From Candidatus Shapirobacteria bacterium CG09_land_8_20_14_0_10_38_17 (lineage in GTDB: Bacteria; Patescibacteriota; Microgenomatia; 0-14-0-10-38-17), in NCBI GenBank assembly GCA_002774085.1, contig PEZH01000003.1, positions 1 through 5,920 of the forward strand: a DNA stretch of 5,920 nucleotides. Reading direction: 5' to 3'. The notes under the pieces are model-generated. The model saw only the letters and a list, made by a program, of their open reading frames with translations, made no database searches and was not told the origin of the DNA. Each line of letters opens with the position of its first letter. Positions within the stretch are counted from its first letter, which is position 1. This document shows positions 5,715 to 5,920 of this stretch, one piece after another. The position numbers and the translations under genes are program-made.

Positions 5715-5771
5715 GTCATTCGACGGGGCAGGCAAGTTCAGAGCCTGCCCCGAATTCATTTCGGGAATGAC
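5715..5771. repeat. 57-base palindromic element with GTCATTC/GAATGAC ends
   Basis: GTCATTC (5715-5721) and GAATGAC (5765-5771) are perfect inverted ends. Inside, GGGGCAGGC (5725-5733) pairs with GCCTGCCCC (5743-5751), nine G/C-rich pairs. CCCGAA (5749-5754) can instead pair with TTCGGG (5760-5765), so two folds compete. No T run follows, so a terminator role is not supported. It shares its end motif with the element just to the left. Confidence 0.6.
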
Positions 5772-5780
5772 AATAACTGA

Positions 5781-5824
5781 AAATAGCCTCAAATAGCCTC
5801 GCAGGGTGACTCCTTGCGAGGCTA
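5781..5824. repeat. Direct repeat AAATAGCCTC x2 and 13-bp hairpin
   Basis: AAATAGCCTC occurs twice in tandem (5781-5790, 5791-5800). The second copy forms the left arm of a strong hairpin, 5794-5806 with 5812-5824 (13 pairs including one G-T), around a five-base loop. On the + strand A/T sequence without a T run follows; on the - strand TTTGAGGCTATTTT follows. It could therefore be a weak terminator for a - strand gene lying right of the window, or another repeat element. Confidence 0.5.
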
Positions 5825-5871
5825 AATAAATAATAATTATCAATTAAAAACTTAAATCTCTCTTTTTATAT

Positions 5872-5920
5872 ACTCATGGGGTTGGTGTGAACGAAGTGAA
5901 CATGATAACCCCACTCATGG
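5872..5920. repeat. Possible 41-bp tandem repeat entering at the window edge
   Basis: ACTCATGG at 5872-5879 recurs at 5913-5920, giving a period of 41 bases, but the window ends before a second unit can be confirmed. The unit holds GTGAAC twice around GAA (near 5887-5901) and an inverted pair GGGGTT (5878-5883) / AACCCC (5907-5912). CATGATAACCCCA (5901-5913) is also found at 53-65. It may be a tandem array or simply a hairpin element with short direct flanks. Confidence 0.45.

Larger units (their letters stand above)
5561..5920. other. Gene-free, palindrome-rich intergenic region
   Basis: No convincing coding frame on either strand over 360 bases. A weak imperfect stem (5577-5580 with 5603-5606, and 5582-5585 with 5597-5600) lies just past the operon stop but lacks a T run, so an operon terminator is not clear. 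The remainder is palindromes and repeats, listed separately. Several GTCATTC/GAATGAC ends and a GC-rich stem stand out against the AT-rich background. Confidence 0.7.

Noticed and set aside
5725..5751. Rho-independent terminator for the operon
   Set aside because: The GC stem is strong but is followed by GAATTCATTT rather than a T run, lies 165 bases past the stop, and is part of a symmetric repeat element.
5872..5920. CRISPR array
   Set aside because: Only an 8-base identity at 41-base spacing is visible, with no repeat-spacer alternation and no cas gene in the window.

Overview
The window is a 5.9 kb piece of an AT-rich bacterial genome. Several traits suggest a Patescibacteria/CPR-type organism, although no marker gene proves this. 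The genes are tightly packed, Shine-Dalgarno signals are weak or absent, TTG starts are plausible, the tRNAs lack an encoded CCA, and the proteins most resemble forms I associate with that group. All supported genes are on the + strand, and the standard genetic code fits.

Left part (1-916): an A/T-rich hairpin precedes an intact tRNA-Leu(UAG). Next comes a roughly 150-base stretch that opens exactly like a tRNA-Leu 5' half but has no matching 3' half, and that has strong base-pairing potential. It leads into a decayed HNH endonuclease gene with three visible lesions (a TGA, a frameshift at a C run, and a TAA). When mentally repaired, the HNH frame ends exactly one base before an intact tRNA-Leu(UAA). 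The tRNA fragment, structured leader and HNH gene together look like the relic of a small mobile element between tRNA genes.

Central part (about 938-5560): a promoter-like sequence sits directly before a four-gene operon. (1) The first gene encodes a seven-helix membrane protein matching the 7TM domain that is usually fused to an inactive transglutaminase (UUP1 type), here without the transglutaminase domain. (2) The second encodes an ATP-grasp 'alpha-L-glutamate ligase-like' enzyme fused to a retropepsin-like (RimB / 'ATP-dependent zinc protease') domain. (3) The third is a RimK-type ATP-grasp ligase. (4) The fourth is a long ATP-grasp protein with its own N- and C-terminal domains. The genes are 17 or fewer bases apart or overlap. 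In Proteobacteria the 7TM/transglutaminase, ligase and retropepsin genes are known as a conserved but functionally obscure trio. Here that trio is rearranged and gains two further ligases. A reasonable inference is a membrane-linked system that builds, attaches or trims a short peptide or amino-acid tag; the substrate is unknown.

Right part (5561-5920): there is no gene. The stretch is filled with palindromes ending in GTCATTC/GAATGAC, a 13-bp-stem hairpin, and the start of what may be a 41-bp tandem repeat. Part of that repeat recurs at the left end of the window, so it belongs to a dispersed intergenic repeat family.
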